Part shown: positions 18,453 to 27,114 of the stretch, piece by piece
Position numbering within the stretch: the stretch's first letter is position 1
Layout: every line of letters starts with the position of its first letter
Assembly: GCF_019049255.1 (NCBI RefSeq)
Contig: NZ_JAGMUJ010000003.1
Coordinates: 175,381-239,380, forward strand
DNA length: 64,000 bases
Direction: 5' to 3'
Origin: Streptomyces sp. AC558_RSS880
Lineage (GTDB): Bacteria > Actinomycetota > Actinomycetes > Streptomycetales > Streptomycetaceae
Translations under genes and position numbers: made by a program
The notes under the pieces: model-generated
Told to the model about the DNA's origin: nothing
Seen by the model: only the letters and a program-made list of their open reading frames with translations
The model's database searches: none

Positions 18453-18798
18453 CAGTCCTCGCCGTCGTTTCTGCCCGCGGTGCGCGCGGTGTTGTTACGG
18501 TCTTCGTCGGCCACGCTACAGCCTCAGCGTGTGCCCCCGGTCCGGGACGGGCTGCCAGGACCGGCACGAGACGGACCGGCCATGAAACCCGTACTCCGTA
18601 CTGTCGTGCAAATTCCGTGTACCGGTAGTACGACCGCTGTAACGCTTCCGCGACGCTTCCTTCGCGTACGGTCACGGAACGGGCACCGCGCTTGACGTGT
18701 CAGTGGCCTGGGGCAGACTTGGCCGGGAATAGCGCATGGGATCTACGACGGTTCGGCCACCGACGGCGGCGCCGGAGAGGCTACGGGGGACGCGGAAC
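18453..18798. other. 346-base divergent promoter region between two kinase genes
   Basis: No gene is supported in this stretch. TTGACG at 18692-18697 with AGACTT 17 bases on is a weak candidate promoter for the plus-strand kinase. The leftward promoter is not identifiable by eye. Confidence 0.5.
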
Positions 18799-20442
18799 AT
18801 GAGCCAGCACGGCGCACAGGGCCACAACGCGGGGCGGGCGCTCGCCGGCGGACGTTACCAACTGCGGGACCTGCTCGGCCAGGGCGGCATGGCCTCGGTC
18901 CACCTCGCCTACGACAGCGTGCTCGACCGCCAGGTCGCGATCAAGACGTTGCACACGGAACTGGGCCGGGAGCAGGCCTTCCGCGAGCGTTTCCGCCGCG
19001 AGGCCCAGTCCGTGGCGAAGCTCACGCACACCAACATCGTCTCGGTCTTCGACACCGGCGAGGACGACATGGACGGCATGACGACGCCGTACATCGTCAT
19101 GGAGTACGTCGAGGGCCGCCCGCTGGGGTCCGTCCTCGACGAGGACGTGCGGCAGCAGGGCGCGATGCCCGCCGACAAGGCGCTGAAGATCACCGCGGAC
19201 GTCCTGGCGGCGCTGGAGATCAGCCACGAGATGGGGCTGGTCCACCGCGACATCAAGCCGGGCAACGTGATGATGACCAAGCGCGGCGTGGTCAAGGTGA
19301 TGGACTTCGGCATCGCCCGCGCCATGCAGTCCGGCGTGACGTCGATGACGCAGACCGGCATGGTCGTCGGCACCCCGCAGTACCTCTCCCCGGAGCAGGC
19401 GCTCGGCCGGGGCGTGGACGCCCGCTCCGACCTGTACTCGGTCGGCATCATGCTGTTCCAGCTGGTCACCGGGCGGCTGCCGTTCGACGCGGACTCGCCG
19501 CTGGCCATCGCGTACGCGCATGTGCAGGAGGAGCCGCCGGTCGCGTCCTCGATCAACCGTTCGCTGCCGCCGGCCGTGGACGCGCTGATCACCCGCGCGC
19601 TGAAGAAGAATCCGAACGAGCGTTTCCCCAGCGCGGAGTCCATGCGCGGGGAGTGCCTGCGGGTGGCGCAGTCCTTCCACGCGGCCCCGCCGAGCATCGT
19701 CCCCGGTGCGCAGGCGCAGAGCGGCGCGGGCGTCGGTTCCGCGGTGTTCCCGCCGGTCGACCAGGCGACCCCGGCGCCCACGGGCAATGTGCAGACGCCG
19801 TACCAGCCGACGCCCAACCCCTACGGCACTCCGGCGCCGTCACCCGCGTACGGCTATCCGCAGCAGGGCGGCTACCAGGCGCCCACCCCGTCGCCGTACG
19901 CTCCGCAGCCGGGGCCGCAGACCCCGCCGCCGTACAACATCACGCCCCAGACGTCCGGCTCGGGCGGATCGGGCGGATCGGGCGGCGGCCGGAACAAGCC
20001 GGTGGTCATCGGGTCGGTCGTCGTCTCGCTCGTCGCCGTCGGCGGTCTGATCGCGGCGCTGATGATGAACGGCGGCGAGGAGGATCCGCAGGCCGGCGGA
20101 GGCGGCAGCGCTTCGGCCTCGGCGTCGGCGACCAAGGCGGAGGGCTACCGCGGGCCCGACACGTCGAAGGTGATCGACAAGGAGGAGTGCGAGGAGCCGC
20201 AGGAGTCGTACAACGACCCCGACAAGGTCCGGCTGCCGAACTTCAAGTTCAAGTACATCGGGTCGGTCAAGGAGTGCTTCCAGGCCGCCGGCTGGAGCGA
20301 CATCAAGATTCTCAACGTGGACGAGAACACCTACGGCGAGGGATCCGTCCGGGACCAGTTCCCGCCGGCGGGCACGGACGTCGACCCCGAGGACATGCCG
20401 CAGATCACGCTCAAGGTCTCGACGGGCAACCCTCCGTCCTGA
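18799..20442 (+). CDS. Receptor-type Ser/Thr protein kinase with one C-terminal PASTA-like domain
   Basis: The 547-residue protein has a Hanks kinase domain (GQGGMASVHLAYD, VAIKTL, HRDIKPGNVMM, KVMDFGIAR, TSMTQTGMVVGTPQYLSPEQ). A Pro/Tyr/Gly-rich linker and one membrane helix (VIGSVVVSLVAVGGLIAALM) follow. The external region of about 100 residues ends in a single PASTA-like fold (FQAAGWSDIKILNVDENTYG, then DQFPPAGTDVDPEDMPQITL). PASTA domains bind muropeptides or lipid II in PknB-type kinases. ATG 18799 has GGGGGA at 18785-18790; an upstream ATG at 18736 has no ribosome site. A strong terminator follows. Two external cysteines could form a disulfide. Confidence 0.93.
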   Translation: MSQHGAQGHNAGRALAGGRYQLRDLLGQGGMASVHLAYDSVLDRQVAIKTLHTELGREQAFRERFRREAQSVAKLTHTNIVSVFDTGEDDMDGMTTPYIVMEYVEGRPLGSVLDEDVRQQGAMPADKALKITADVLAALEISHEMGLVHRDIKPGNVMMTKRGVVKVMDFGIARAMQSGVTSMTQTGMVVGTPQYLSPEQALGRGVDARSDLYSVGIMLFQLVTGRLPFDADSPLAIAYAHVQEEPPVASSINRSLPPAVDALITRALKKNPNERFPSAESMRGECLRVAQSFHAAPPSIVPGAQAQSGAGVGSAVFPPVDQATPAPTGNVQTPYQPTPNPYGTPAPSPAYGYPQQGGYQAPTPSPYAPQPGPQTPPPYNITPQTSGSGGSGGSGGGRNKPVVIGSVVVSLVAVGGLIAALMMNGGEEDPQAGGGGSASASASATKAEGYRGPDTSKVIDKEECEEPQESYNDPDKVRLPNFKFKYIGSVKECFQAAGWSDIKILNVDENTYGEGSVRDQFPPAGTDVDPEDMPQITLKVSTGNPPS

Positions 20443-20464
20443 TCCCCGGCCGTACGCGACACGG

Positions 20465-20499
20465 CGGAGGGGCCCGGCATCGGATGCCGGGCCCCTCCG
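20465..20499. terminator. Strong hairpin terminator after kinase gene
   Basis: A perfect 16-bp stem (20465-20480 with 20484-20499) with loop CGG lies 22 bases after the stop, between convergent genes. Confidence 0.85.
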
Positions 20500-20500
20500 T

Positions 20501-20554
20501 GTCGTCCGGGTCGTTCTTGTCGTCCGGGTCGTTCTTGTCGTCCGTGTCGTTCTT
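20501..20554. repeat. Three 18-bp tandem units downstream of kinase and bpa
   Basis: Units 20501-20518, 20519-20536 and 20537-20554 read GTCGTCCGGGTCGTTCTT, with a single change in the third. They are noncoding and lie between convergent gene ends. Confidence 0.9.
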
Positions 20555-20581
20555 CTCGTTCGGGCAGGGACGGTGGGGTGG

Positions 20582-21121
20582 TTACAGGTACGGGCCGCCC
20601 GAGCGGCCGCCCATGTGCGGGTCCTCCAAGCCGTCGCCGGCGCCGGGCGGGAGGGCGCGGCGCATCTGCTCCAGCTGGGCGCGCGCGGCCATCTGCTGGG
20701 CGAAGAGCGTGGTCTGGATGCCGTGGAACAGGCCCTCCAGCCAGCCCACCAGCTGGGCCTGCGCGATCCGCAGCTCGGCGTCGCTCGGGGTGGTCTCGTC
20801 CGTGAAGGGCAGGGAGAGCCGCTCCAGCTCCTCGACCAGCTCCGGGGCCAGGCCGTCCTCCAGTTCCTTCACCGAACTGGCGTGGATCTCCTTGAGGCGG
20901 ACCCGGCTGGCCTCGTCCAGGGGAGCCGCGCGCACTTCCTCCAGCAGCTGCTTGATCATGCTGCCGATCCGCATGACCTTCGCCGGCTGCTCCACCTGCT
21001 CCGTGAGCGGGGTCTCGCGGGAGTCCTCGTCCCCGCTGCCCGCGCCGAGCGCCATGCCGTCCTGGCCGACGACCAGGATCTGCGGATTCTCCGGCGACCG
21101 TTCGTTCCTCGGCATCTCCAT
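20582..21121 (-). CDS. bpa: Bacterial proteasome activator (Bpa/PafE family)
   Basis: The 179-residue protein closely matches mycobacterial Bpa (PafE, DUF2587). The central helical core contains LTEQVEQPAKVMRIGSMIKQ, LLEEVRAAPLDEASRVRLKE and AQAQLVGWLEGLFHGIQTT, and the protein ends in GPYL. Bpa forms an ATP-independent dodecameric ring that opens the 20S proteasome gate through a C-terminal GQYL in mycobacteria; here the Gln is Pro while the terminal Tyr-Leu is kept. ATG 21121 or 21115 may be the start; no strong ribosome site is seen. It is monocistronic and convergent with the kinase gene. Acts in proteasomal degradation in the cytoplasm. Confidence 0.93.
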   Translation of the reverse strand: MEMPRNERSPENPQILVVGQDGMALGAGSGDEDSRETPLTEQVEQPAKVMRIGSMIKQLLEEVRAAPLDEASRVRLKEIHASSVKELEDGLAPELVEELERLSLPFTDETTPSDAELRIAQAQLVGWLEGLFHGIQTTLFAQQMAARAQLEQMRRALPPGAGDGLEDPHMGGRSGGPYL

Positions 21122-21312
21122 GCCGCCATTGTCGCGCACGGCCGGGTGCCGCTTCGGCGGTGCCCCCGGAAGCGGGGCTCTTCGGCGGGATCCACCTGAC
21201 GGACGTATCCGGAATGCCGGGAGCATCCGGTGATGCGAGGCTGTTGGGCGTCCATCCGGCCCATCTTGCCGACGGTGTGACCGAGCACCGGACGGCGCGG
21301 GAGGTCACGGTC

Positions 21313-21954
21313 GTGACTCCATGGCTGCGTGTAGTGGGGGCGACGGTTGTTCTGGTCACGGGGGCGGCGGTGATGCCGTACGGCCCCGTCCCGGCGCCCC
21401 TCGGCGCGAGGGCGGCGTACGGGGCCGCCCCCGCCCCTTCGACCCCGTCCCCCTCATCCTCGTCGTCCTCGTCGTCGTCCACGTCGTCGCCCTCAGGGGA
21501 GCCGTCGCGGGCCGGGAACCGGCCCGGTGAGGGACGGGACCGGCCGGGACGGCACAGGGTGACCGAGGAGGAGCCGCGGGAGCGGGAGCGGGAGCGTGGA
21601 CACGGCGACCGGGACGGCGCGCACGACGGGGACACCGGTGCCGTACCGCGGAAGCCGGGGCGCGCCGAGGACATGAGCGGGCGGCCGGACGCGGCCGGCG
21701 TACCACGCCCGGGGAACGACGAAGACGCGCCCCGGGCACCCGGCGGGGGCGACACCGTCCCGCGGACACCGGCGTCACAGGCGGCGGTCCCGGAGCCCTC
21801 CGCCACCTCGCGGGCGGCGGAGCCGAACGCGGTCGCCTCCACCGAGCCCGTGCTGCGCATCCTGCCGCTCGGCAGCGGTCTGGTGCTCATCGGACTCGGC
21901 TTCGGCCTCGCCTTCGTGGCCCTGCGCATGCGCCAGGGGAACGGCACGTCCTGA
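21313..21954 (+). CDS. Low-complexity single-span or bitopic membrane protein, unknown
   Basis: The 213-residue protein starts with a hydrophobic N-terminus (VVGATVVLVTGAAVM), which could be a signal peptide. It then has a run of about 16 Ser/Pro residues and a long disordered segment rich in Pro, Gly, Arg, Glu and Asp. It finishes with a membrane helix (LGSGLVLIGLGFGLAFVALR) and a short basic tail. This layout (signal, disordered region, C-terminal anchor with RMRQ) fits an exported, membrane-tethered protein. GTG 21313 is chosen because GGGAGG at 21299-21304 is well spaced. I do not recognise a family. Confidence 0.7.
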   Translation: MTPWLRVVGATVVLVTGAAVMPYGPVPAPLGARAAYGAAPAPSTPSPSSSSSSSSSTSSPSGEPSRAGNRPGEGRDRPGRHRVTEEEPRERERERGHGDRDGAHDGDTGAVPRKPGRAEDMSGRPDAAGVPRPGNDEDAPRAPGGGDTVPRTPASQAAVPEPSATSRAAEPNAVASTEPVLRILPLGSGLVLIGLGFGLAFVALRMRQGNGTS

Positions 21955-22027
21955 GCCGGGCGGCGCCTTGTCGGGAATCTCCTGACAGGCCACGCCGAAC
22001 CGGGCAGGGTGGCTTCCGCAGACCTGA

Positions 22028-22906
22028 CGACAGGGGGAGGCGCTCAGCCCGGACGACCGGAAGGCCTTCGAGAAGGCGTACGCCAAGGCCTCCGAGGCGC
22101 TGGCCGCGGCACCCGAGTGCATCGACTACGAACTGTCCCGCTGCCAGGAGGAGACCGACCGGTACGTCCTGCGCATCCGCTGGACGTCCGTCGAGGACCA
22201 CCTCCAGGGCTTCCGCAAGGGGGAGCGCTTCCCCGCGTTCTTCGCCGCGATCCGGCCGTACGTCACGGCGATCGAGGAGATGCAGCACTACCTCGCCACC
22301 GGCGTCGCCGGCAGCGGCGGGGCCGGCGCGGACGAGGGGGCCGTCGCGCAGCCCGTGGACGAGGGGGCCGTCGCGCAGCCCGTAGGGGACGCCGAGCACG
22401 CCCCGGACGCTCCCGGCACTCCCACGATCCACGCGTGGCTGGGCGGCGACGCGGCCCTGAACCGCCTGACCGAGGTGTTCTACGGCCATGTCCTCGAGGA
22501 CCCGGTCCTGGCCCCGGTGTTCGCCGGCATGGACGACGAGCACCCCCGTCACGTCGCGCAGTGGCTCGCCGAGGTGTTCGGCGGGCCCGAGGCGTACACC
22601 GCCGAGCGCGGCGGCCACCCGCACATGGCCTCCCGGCACCTGGGCCGCGGCATCACCGAGCGGCAGCGCCGCCGCTGGGTGGACCTCCTCCAGGACTCGG
22701 CGGACGAGGTCGGCCTGCCGGCCGACCCCGAGTTCCGCGCCGTCTTCCTCTCCTACATCGAGTAGGGCACGCGCATGGCGGTGCTGTACTCGGGCGGGAA
22801 CCCGCCCCCGGTGGACGCGGCCGACGTGCCGCGCTGGAAGTGGGGGGCAGGCCCCGCCCTGGCAGCCGGCCGGCTGACCCGGCCGTCCGGGTTCAGCCCG
22901 GCGTGA
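22028..22906 (+). pseudogene. Antibiotic-biosynthesis-monooxygenase/truncated-haemoglobin fusion gene, apparently decayed
   Basis: One continuous frame encodes an N-terminal ABM-like domain (KAFEKAYAKASEALAAAPEC through FAAIRPYVTAIEEMQHYL), a linker, and a group II truncated globin (22430-22765) with HVAQWLAEVFGG and HPHMASRHLG haem-pocket residues. Two lesions are visible. No ATG, GTG or TTG exists between the in-frame TGA at 22025 and an internal ATG at 22280, although GGGGGAGG at 22033-22040 looks like the original ribosome site. TAG at 22763-22765 interrupts SYIE*GTRMAVLYSG, where homologues (from memory) have EWGTR; reading through gives VPRWKWG and a stop at 22904. The internal ATG could still give a 161-residue globin. 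Either a pseudogene or two sequence errors. Confidence 0.65.
22331..22384 (+). repeat. Two 27-bp direct repeats in the globin linker
   Basis: Units 22331-22357 and 22358-22384 differ by one base and encode DEGAVAQPV twice, lengthening the linker between the ABM-like and globin parts. Confidence 0.9.
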
Positions 22907-23876
22907 CCAGCAGGACCTTGCCGATGTGGCCGCTGTCCTCCACGACCCGGTGGGCGGTGGCCGCGTCCGGCATCGGGATCTCACGGTCGATGACGGGGCG
23001 GACACGGCCGTCGGCGACGAGCGGCCAGACGTGTTCGCGTACGGCCGCCACGATCGCCGCCTTCTCCTCCGGGGGCCGGGCGCGCAGCGAGGTCGCGCTG
23101 ATGGCGGCGCGCTTGCCGAGGAGTGCGCCGATGTTCAGCTCCCCCTTCACACCGCCCTGCATGCCGATGATGGCGAGCCGGCCGTTGACGGCGAGGGCCT
23201 GGACGTTGCGGTCCAGGTACTTGGCGCCCATGTTGTCGAGGATCACGTCCGCGCCGGCGCCGTCGGTGGCCCGCTTCAGCTCGGCGACGAAGTCCTGCTC
23301 GCGGTAGTTGATCAGGATGTCGGCGCCGAGTTCGGCGCAGCGCTCCAGCTTCTCCGTGGTGCCCGCGGTGACGGCGACCCTCGCCCCGACGGCCTTGGCG
23401 AGCTGGATCGCCATGGTGCCGATGCCGCTGGAGCCGCCGTGCACCAGGAGGGTCTCGCCGGGACGGAGGTGGGCGACCATGAAGACGTTCGACCAGACCG
23501 TGCAGACGACCTCCGGGAGCGCCGCGGCCTGGTCGACGGTGAGCCCCTCGGGGACGGGCAGCAGCTGCCCGGCCGGGACGGCGGCCTTCTCCGCGTAGCC
23601 GCCGCCGGAGAGCAGCGCGCAGACCTCGTCGCCGACGGCCCATCCGCTCACCCCGTCACCGAGCGCGGCGATCCGTCCGGAGCATTCGAGACCGGGGTGG
23701 GGGGAGGCGCCGGGCGGGGGGTCGTAGAAGCCCTGCCGCTGGAGGATGTCGGCCCGGTTGACGGCACCGGCCACCACCTCGACCAGGACCTCGCCGGGGC
23801 CGGCCACGGGGTCGGGGACCTCGTCCCACACCAGCGCCTCGGGCCCACCGGGTTCGGGAATCGTGATCGCATACAT
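22893..23876 (-). CDS. NAD(P)H quinone oxidoreductase, zinc-independent MDR family
   Basis: The 327-residue protein is a medium-chain dehydrogenase/reductase of the quinone oxidoreductase (PIG3/TP53I3-like) type. It has VEVVAGAVNRADILQRQGFY near the N-terminus, the substrate-loop GLECSGRIAALG, and the Rossmann motif VHGGSSGIGTMAIQLAK. It lacks the catalytic and structural zinc cysteines. It reduces quinones or enals with NAD(P)H in the cytoplasm. ATG 23876 starts MYAITIPEPGG, the usual family N-terminus. Its 3' end overlaps the last bases of the decayed globin frame by 14 bases. It is divergent from the ABC exporter across a tandem-repeat array. Confidence 0.92.
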   Translation of the reverse strand: MYAITIPEPGGPEALVWDEVPDPVAGPGEVLVEVVAGAVNRADILQRQGFYDPPPGASPHPGLECSGRIAALGDGVSGWAVGDEVCALLSGGGYAEKAAVPAGQLLPVPEGLTVDQAAALPEVVCTVWSNVFMVAHLRPGETLLVHGGSSGIGTMAIQLAKAVGARVAVTAGTTEKLERCAELGADILINYREQDFVAELKRATDGAGADVILDNMGAKYLDRNVQALAVNGRLAIIGMQGGVKGELNIGALLGKRAAISATSLRARPPEEKAAIVAAVREHVWPLVADGRVRPVIDREIPMPDAATAHRVVEDSGHIGKVLLVTPG

Positions 23877-23942
23877 GAGGGGGACGGTACTCCTGGGGCG
23901 CGGCGGGCCCGGCGTACCTCGTCCTACGATCCGGGTCGCCCT

Positions 23943-24034
23943 TTCCTCGGTCGCGGGACCGGTCCTTCCTCGGTCGTGGGACCGGTCCTTCCTCGGTCGC
24001 GGGACCGGTCTCCTCTCGGTCGTGGGACCGGTCT
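23943..24034. repeat. Four 23-bp tandem units with GGACCGGTC(C/T) cores
   Basis: Units start at 23943, 23966, 23989 and 24012. The core is TCGGTCG(C/T)GGGACCGGTC with the variable base alternating C, T, C, T, and each contains the palindrome GGACCGGTCC or a one-base variant. The array fills the gap between the quinone oxidoreductase start (23876) and the ABC operon start (24123). A 23-bp period is just over two helical turns. Confidence 0.9.
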
Positions 24035-24122
24035 CTGGGAAATCCTCGTGCGGGAGCGATGAGTTTGCGTGACGGTGAAGGTCTGTCCATGCGTAGCCCG
24101 AGCACGCGGAAGGACCCGAAGC

Positions 24123-25142
24123 ATGAGCACGCAGACGTCCGGCCTGGCGATCGAGACCGCGGGCCTGGTCAAGACCTTCGGTGAGACGCGGGCCGTGGAC
24201 GGCGTCGATCTCGCCGTGCCGGCCGGCACGGTGTACGGGGTCCTCGGACCGAACGGCGCCGGCAAGACCACCACCGTGAAGATGCTCGCCACCCTCCTGC
24301 GGCCCGACGGCGGTGAGGCCCATGTCTTCGGTCACGACATCGTGCGCGAGGCCGACGAGGTGCGCGGCCGGGTGAGCCTCACCGGCCAGTACGCGTCCGT
24401 GGACGAGGACCTCACCGGCACCGAGAACCTGGTCCTGCTGGCCCGGCTCCTCGGCCACCGCAAGCCCGCCGCCCGCACCCGCGCCGCCCAGCTCCTCGAG
24501 GCCTTCGGCCTCACGGACGCGGCGGGGAAACAGGTCAAGCACTACTCCGGCGGCATGCGGCGCCGCATCGACATCGCCGCGTCCATCCTCAACACCCCCG
24601 ACCTGCTGTTCCTCGACGAGCCGACGACCGGCCTGGACCCGCGCAGCCGCAACCAGGTGTGGGACATCGTGCGCGCGGTCGTCGCCCAGGGCACGACGGT
24701 GCTGCTGACCACGCAGTACCTGGACGAGGCCGACCAGCTGGCGTCCCGGATCGCCGTCATCGACCACGGCAAGGTGATCGCCGAGGGCACCAAGGGCGAG
24801 CTGAAGGCGTCCGTCGGCGCCGGATCCGTCCATCTGCGGCTGCGGGATCCCGAGCAGCGGCCGCTCGCCGCCGACCTGCTGCGCCGCGCCCTCGACGCGC
24901 GGGTGCAGCCCGAGCCCGACCCGGTGGCGCTGACCGCCCGCCTCGCCGCCGCGAGCCACGACACGGCTGCCGAGCAGGCCGCCCGCGCACTGAGCGAACT
25001 GGCCCGGGCCGGCGTCACCGTCGACAACTTCTCGCTCGGCCAGCCCAGTCTGGACGAGGTGTTCCTGGCCCTCACCGGCCACGACACGCACGAATCCGAC
25101 CAGGACGACTCCCACGACCCGAAGGACGAGGTGGCGGCATGA
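24123..25142 (+). CDS. ABC transporter ATP-binding protein (DrrA type)
   Basis: The 339-residue ATPase has Walker [12 protein letters not shown]-loop [15 protein letters not shown], signature [15 protein letters not shown], Walker [13 protein letters not shown] and a C-terminal DrrA-type extension. These features place it in the daunorubicin-resistance (DRA) ATPase group, which powers drug or lipid export with a separate permease. ATG 24123 follows GGAAGG at 24109-24114. Its TGA overlaps the permease ATG (25139-25142), so the two subunits are coupled. The cargo is unknown; resistance to an endogenous compound is possible. Confidence 0.95.
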   Translation: MSTQTSGLAIETAGLVKTFGETRAVDGVDLAVPAGTVYGVLGPNGAGKTTTVKMLATLLRPDGGEAHVFGHDIVREADEVRGRVSLTGQYASVDEDLTGTENLVLLARLLGHRKPAARTRAAQLLEAFGLTDAAGKQVKHYSGGMRRRIDIAASILNTPDLLFLDEPTTGLDPRSRNQVWDIVRAVVAQGTTVLLTTQYLDEADQLASRIAVIDHGKVIAEGTKGELKASVGAGSVHLRLRDPEQRPLAADLLRRALDARVQPEPDPVALTARLAAASHDTAAEQAARALSELARAGVTVDNFSLGQPSLDEVFLALTGHDTHESDQDDSHDPKDEVAA

Positions 25143-25987
25143 GCACCACGACGACCACCGAGAGCACCGAACTCGCCCCGGTGCGCACCGACTCCCTCGC
25201 CGAACTGCTGGTCGCCAAGGAGCGCCCGCCGCGGCCCAGCGCCTGGTCGGCCTCGCTGACCTTCGGCTGGCGGGCGATCCTGAAGATCAAACACGTGCCG
25301 GAGCAGCTGTTCGACGTGACGGCGTTCCCGATCATGATGGTGCTGATGTACACGTACCTGTTCGGCGGGGCGCTGGCCGGGTCGCCGAAGGAGTACATCC
25401 AGTTCCTGCTGCCGGGGATCCTGGTGATGTCGGTCGTGATGATCACCATGTACACCGGTGTCTCGGTCAACACGGACATCGAGAAGGGCGTCTTCGACCG
25501 GTTCCGCAGCCTGCCGATCTGGCGGCCGTCGACGATGGTCGGTTATCTGCTCGGCGACGCCCTGCGCTACACCATCGCGTCGGTCGTGATGCTGACCGTC
25601 GGCATGATCCTCGGTTACCGCGCCGACGGCGGGGTGGCCGGAGTGCTCGCCGGGATCGCGCTGCTGGTGCTGTTCTCGTTCGCCTTCTCGTGGATCTGGA
25701 CCATGTTCGGGCTGATGCTGCGCACCGAGAAGTCGGTGATGGGCGTCAGCATGATGGTGATCTTCCCGCTCACCTTCCTGTCCAACGTCTTCGTCGACCC
25801 GCGCACCATGCCGGGCTGGCTCCAGGCGTTCGTCAACAACAGCCCCGTCACCCACCTGGCGTCCGCGGTGCGCGGACTGATGGCGGGTGACTGGCCGGCC
25901 GACGAGATCGCCTGGACGCTGGGCTGGGCCGGACTGTTCGTGGCGGTCTTCGGGCCGGTCACGATGCGGCTCTACAACAGGAAGTAG
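25139..25987 (+). CDS. ABC transporter permease (ABC-2/DrrB type)
   Basis: The 282-residue membrane protein has about six helices. It shows the ABC-2 arrangement with a conserved [28 protein letters not shown] loop and a C-terminal [20 protein letters not shown] motif typical of DrrB partners. It forms the channel of an exporter with the preceding ATPase. It overlaps that gene by four bases and ends 23 bases before the convergent potassium-channel gene; no terminator is visible in that gap. Confidence 0.95.
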   Translation: MSTTTTTESTELAPVRTDSLAELLVAKERPPRPSAWSASLTFGWRAILKIKHVPEQLFDVTAFPIMMVLMYTYLFGGALAGSPKEYIQFLLPGILVMSVVMITMYTGVSVNTDIEKGVFDRFRSLPIWRPSTMVGYLLGDALRYTIASVVMLTVGMILGYRADGGVAGVLAGIALLVLFSFAFSWIWTMFGLMLRTEKSVMGVSMMVIFPLTFLSNVFVDPRTMPGWLQAFVNNSPVTHLASAVRGLMAGDWPADEIAWTLGWAGLFVAVFGPVTMRLYNRK

Positions 25988-26010
25988 ACGGCAACCGCAA
26001 GGAGGCCGCC

Positions 26011-27114
26011 TCAGCCGCGGAACGGACGGACGTCGGGCGCGATCTGTGTGCCCGGCGTCGCCCGCACGATCGTGATCAGCCGGTCCGTCAGTTCCAGCGT
26101 CCCGACGTCCGAGTCGTCGTAGCCGAGCACCCGGTGCCCGCGTACGACGCTCACCACCAGGTCGTCGACCTCACGGGGCACCTTGCCCACCTCGGCCTTT
26201 ATGACCGGCCGCTCCACGATGTCGAGCCCGGAGCCCTGCTGGATGAGGTCCTCCATGACCATGCCCGCCGAGGGGCTGAGCACGGACAGCCCGAGCAGCC
26301 GCCCGGCCGCGCTGGCGCTGGTGATGACCGCGTCGGCCCCCGACTGCTTCAGCAGCGGGGCGTTCTCCTCCTCGCGCACCGCGGCCACGATCTTCGCGCC
26401 CCGGTTGAGCTGCCGCGCCGTCAGCGTCACGAGGACCGCCGTGTCGTCGCGCTGCGTCGCGATGATGATCTGCCGGGCCCGCTGCACCTCGGCCCGCTTC
26501 AGCACCTCGCTGCGCGTGGCATCCCCTATGACACCCGCGTAACCGTCCGCCGTGGCCGCGTCGACCGCCTTCGCGCTGGGATCGACGACCACGACCTGCT
26601 CCTTCCTGAGCCCGGTCGCACAGACGGTCTTGATCGCGGACCTGCCCTTGGTGCCGAACCCGACGACGACGGTGTGATCGCGCAACGCGGACCTCCAGCG
26701 GTTCAGTCGCCACTCCTCCCGCGTGCGTTCGGTGAGGGCCTCGAGGGTGGTGCCGACCAGAATGATCAGGAACAGCACGCGCAACGGCGTGATGACGAAG
26801 ATGTTGGTGAGCCGGGCGGCGTCACTGACCGGAGTGATGTCGCCGTACCCGGTGGTGGAGAGGGTGACGGTCGCGTAGTAGAACGCGTCGAGGAGATCGA
26901 GGGATCCGTCGGAGTTGTCGTTGTAGCCGTCGTGGTCGGCGTACACGATGAACGCCGTCACCACCAGCACCACCAGGGCCCACGACAGTCGTTTGGTGAC
27001 CTGGCGGATCGGATGCTCCACCAGTTTCCTCGGGAGTTTCACCCGATGGGTCACCAGATGTTCGTCCGCCTGGCGAGCGATGGCGTCCTGGCCCGGAAGT
27101 TTCACGTGAAACAC
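26011..27114 (-). CDS. Two-helix potassium channel with RCK (TrkA-N/TrkA-C) domain
   Basis: The 367-residue protein has a cytoplasmic N-terminus and two membrane helices flanking the pore loop with selectivity filter TTGYGD (in YYATVTLSTTGYGDITPV). The NAD-binding TrkA-N domain (HTVVVGFGTKGRSAI) and a TrkA-C-like end follow. It is a Kch/MthK-like ligand-gated K+ channel. GTG 27114 lies inside the end of moeA, giving a 13-base overlap, and its first codons lie in the parS palindrome (VFHVK is encoded by it). It is probably the last gene of the mobA-moeA-channel operon. A later start is possible but would not remove the filter. Confidence 0.92.
   Translation of the reverse strand: MFHVKLPGQDAIARQADEHLVTHRVKLPRKLVEHPIRQVTKRLSWALVVLVVTAFIVYADHDGYNDNSDGSLDLLDAFYYATVTLSTTGYGDITPVSDAARLTNIFVITPLRVLFLIILVGTTLEALTERTREEWRLNRWRSALRDHTVVVGFGTKGRSAIKTVCATGLRKEQVVVVDPSAKAVDAATADGYAGVIGDATRSEVLKRAEVQRARQIIIATQRDDTAVLVTLTARQLNRGAKIVAAVREEENAPLLKQSGADAVITSASAAGRLLGLSVLSPSAGMVMEDLIQQGSGLDIVERPVIKAEVGKVPREVDDLVVSVVRGHRVLGYDDSDVGTLELTDRLITIVRATPGTQIAPDVRPFRG
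27099..27112. promoter_or_regulatory. parS site (ParB-binding centromere sequence)
   Basis: GTTTCACGTGAAAC is a perfect 14-bp palindrome equal to the Streptomyces parS consensus. It lies within the overlap of the moeA 3' end and the channel gene start. In Streptomyces most parS copies cluster near oriC and nucleate ParB complexes for chromosome segregation during sporulation. I found no second copy in this window. Confidence 0.9.

Noticed and set aside
23943..24034. CRISPR array
   Set aside because: Units are directly adjacent without spacers and there are no cas genes.
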